From: Aquarana catesbeiana
Taxonomy: Eukaryota; Chordata; Amphibia; Anura; Ranidae
Direction: 5' to 3'
Length of the DNA: 64,000 bases
Assembly: GCF_042186555.1 (NCBI RefSeq)
Contig: NC_133326.1
Coordinates: 593,557,790 to 593,621,789, forward strand
Shown: piece by piece, positions 63,619 to 64,000 of the stretch
How the letters are laid out: each line of letters starts with the position of its first letter
Position numbering within the stretch: position 1 is the first letter of the stretch
Notes under the pieces: generated by a model
Told to the model about the DNA's origin: nothing
Seen by the model: only the letters and a program-made list of their open reading frames with translations
Databases searched by the model: none
Position numbers and translations under genes: made by a program

Positions 63619-63774
63619 ACGGGGGGCGGGGCCACCCGGTGACCCCGCCCCCCTCTGACGCACGGGACATGACGGGACTTCCCTGTGGCATTCCCCGTGA
63701 CGTCACAGGGAAGTCCCGTCAAGTCACCGTGCGTCAGAGTGGGGCGGGGTCACCGGGTGGCCCCGCCCCCCTGT

Positions 63775-63782
63775 TATTTAAG
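63775..63782 (+). promoter_or_regulatory. TATA-like box, right arm of palindrome copy 2
   Basis: TATTTAAG, preceded by GGGGCGGGG at about 63743-63751. Mirror of the box at 63611. Confidence 0.4.
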
Positions 63783-63917
63783 AACTGTCAGACGAGGAGC
63801 GCCGTCACACAGCGGGAGCCTCCCTCCATGCCAGCATGGATTGCGGAGCGGCCCGGAGAAGAAAATGAAGAAGAGAAGAAAAGAAGAAGAGAAGAGCGGG
63901 AGCCTCCCCCCCATGCC

Positions 63918-64000
63918 ATGGGTGCGGAGCGGCCCGAGGAGAAGAAGATAGAAGACGCCACGGAGGAGATGCTGGACGAGAACGCCGGAGGAAGAACCAG
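63918..64000 (+). CDS. Short charged ORF in right arm of palindrome copy 2 (cut by window end)
   Basis: Starts M-G-A-E-R-P-E-E-K-K and stays open to the end of the window. It matches the left-arm frame residue for residue except at one position. Confidence 0.4.
   Translation, partial: MGAERPEEKKIEDATEEMLDENAGGRT

Larger units (their letters stand above)
62174..64000. mobile_element. Palindromic foldback-like element, copy 2 (partial)
   Basis: Left arm 62174-63687; centre about 63688-63702; the right arm continues out of the window. It agrees closely with copy 1 and starts with the same GATGAGCTTCGAGTTC. The outer TTCG-rich segment is longer here (GTTCGCAAGTTCGCCGAACAGCGAAC). The mirror GC boxes, TATA-like boxes (63611-63618 minus, 63775-63782 plus) and short ORFs are kept. 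Confidence 0.85.

Overview
The window is non-coding, repeat-dominated nuclear DNA of a vertebrate, most probably a frog (anuran amphibian). The evidence is its mix of mobile elements: L1/Tx1-type and CR1-type LINEs, a Ngaro-type tyrosine-recombinase retrotransposon, a Ty3/Gypsy element with a PNMA-like Gag, and Tc1, hAT, Harbinger-like and TTAA-target DNA transposons. I found no host gene, tRNA or rRNA. Almost every long open frame belongs to a mobile element or is an artefact of a simple repeat. Species and family names are inferred; no database was searched.

Layout. (1) 1-10225: the 3' part of a Ngaro element (gag, RT/RNase H, tyrosine recombinase, SGNH hydrolase, split direct repeats). Its gag is cut by a full-length LINE (277-6160) flanked by a 12-bp duplication. 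(2) 10226-12991: several small inverted-repeat (MITE) copies, a short acidic frame and a truncated TTAA element. (3) 12992-36243: one minus-strand Ty3/Gypsy provirus grown to 23 kb by three insertions: a 414-bp tandem-repeat block in the 3' LTR, a LINE in the leader (21927-28255) and a LINE in the 5' LTR (28629-35285). Gag, protease, RT, RNase H and integrase are recognisable but frame-broken. (4) 36244-39600: unassigned DNA plus nested inverted-repeat elements. (5) 39600-41911: two Tc1-like fragments head to head around an (AT)n tract. The transposase of one is split by a hAT element with an exact 8-bp duplication.

(6) 42047-52830: an old minus-strand CR1 LINE in three pieces. One gap holds a 3.0-kb near-perfect palindrome (42972-45979). 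The other holds a young L1/Tx1-type LINE (46691-52560) with two intact ORFs (379 and 1258 codons) and a 17-19 bp duplication, the best candidate for a recently or currently active element. (7) 52830-58500: TTAA-type repeats, a 10-bp minisatellite, a 288-bp tandem repeat and a pair of 257-bp direct repeats. (8) 58552-59030: a clean TTAA-flanked MITE, then about 2.2 kb of unassigned DNA. (9) 61289-64000: an (AT)n tract, a Tc1 transposase C-terminal half, and a second copy of the palindromic element running off the window.

The elements do not form a pathway. What the window records is the order of insertions. The most unusual structures are the palindromic element, whose arms each carry a GC box, a TATA-like box, a short highly charged ORF and a polyadenylation signal in mirror image, and the tandem-repeat block inside the Gypsy LTR, which has a 15-bp target-site duplication and one inverted end.
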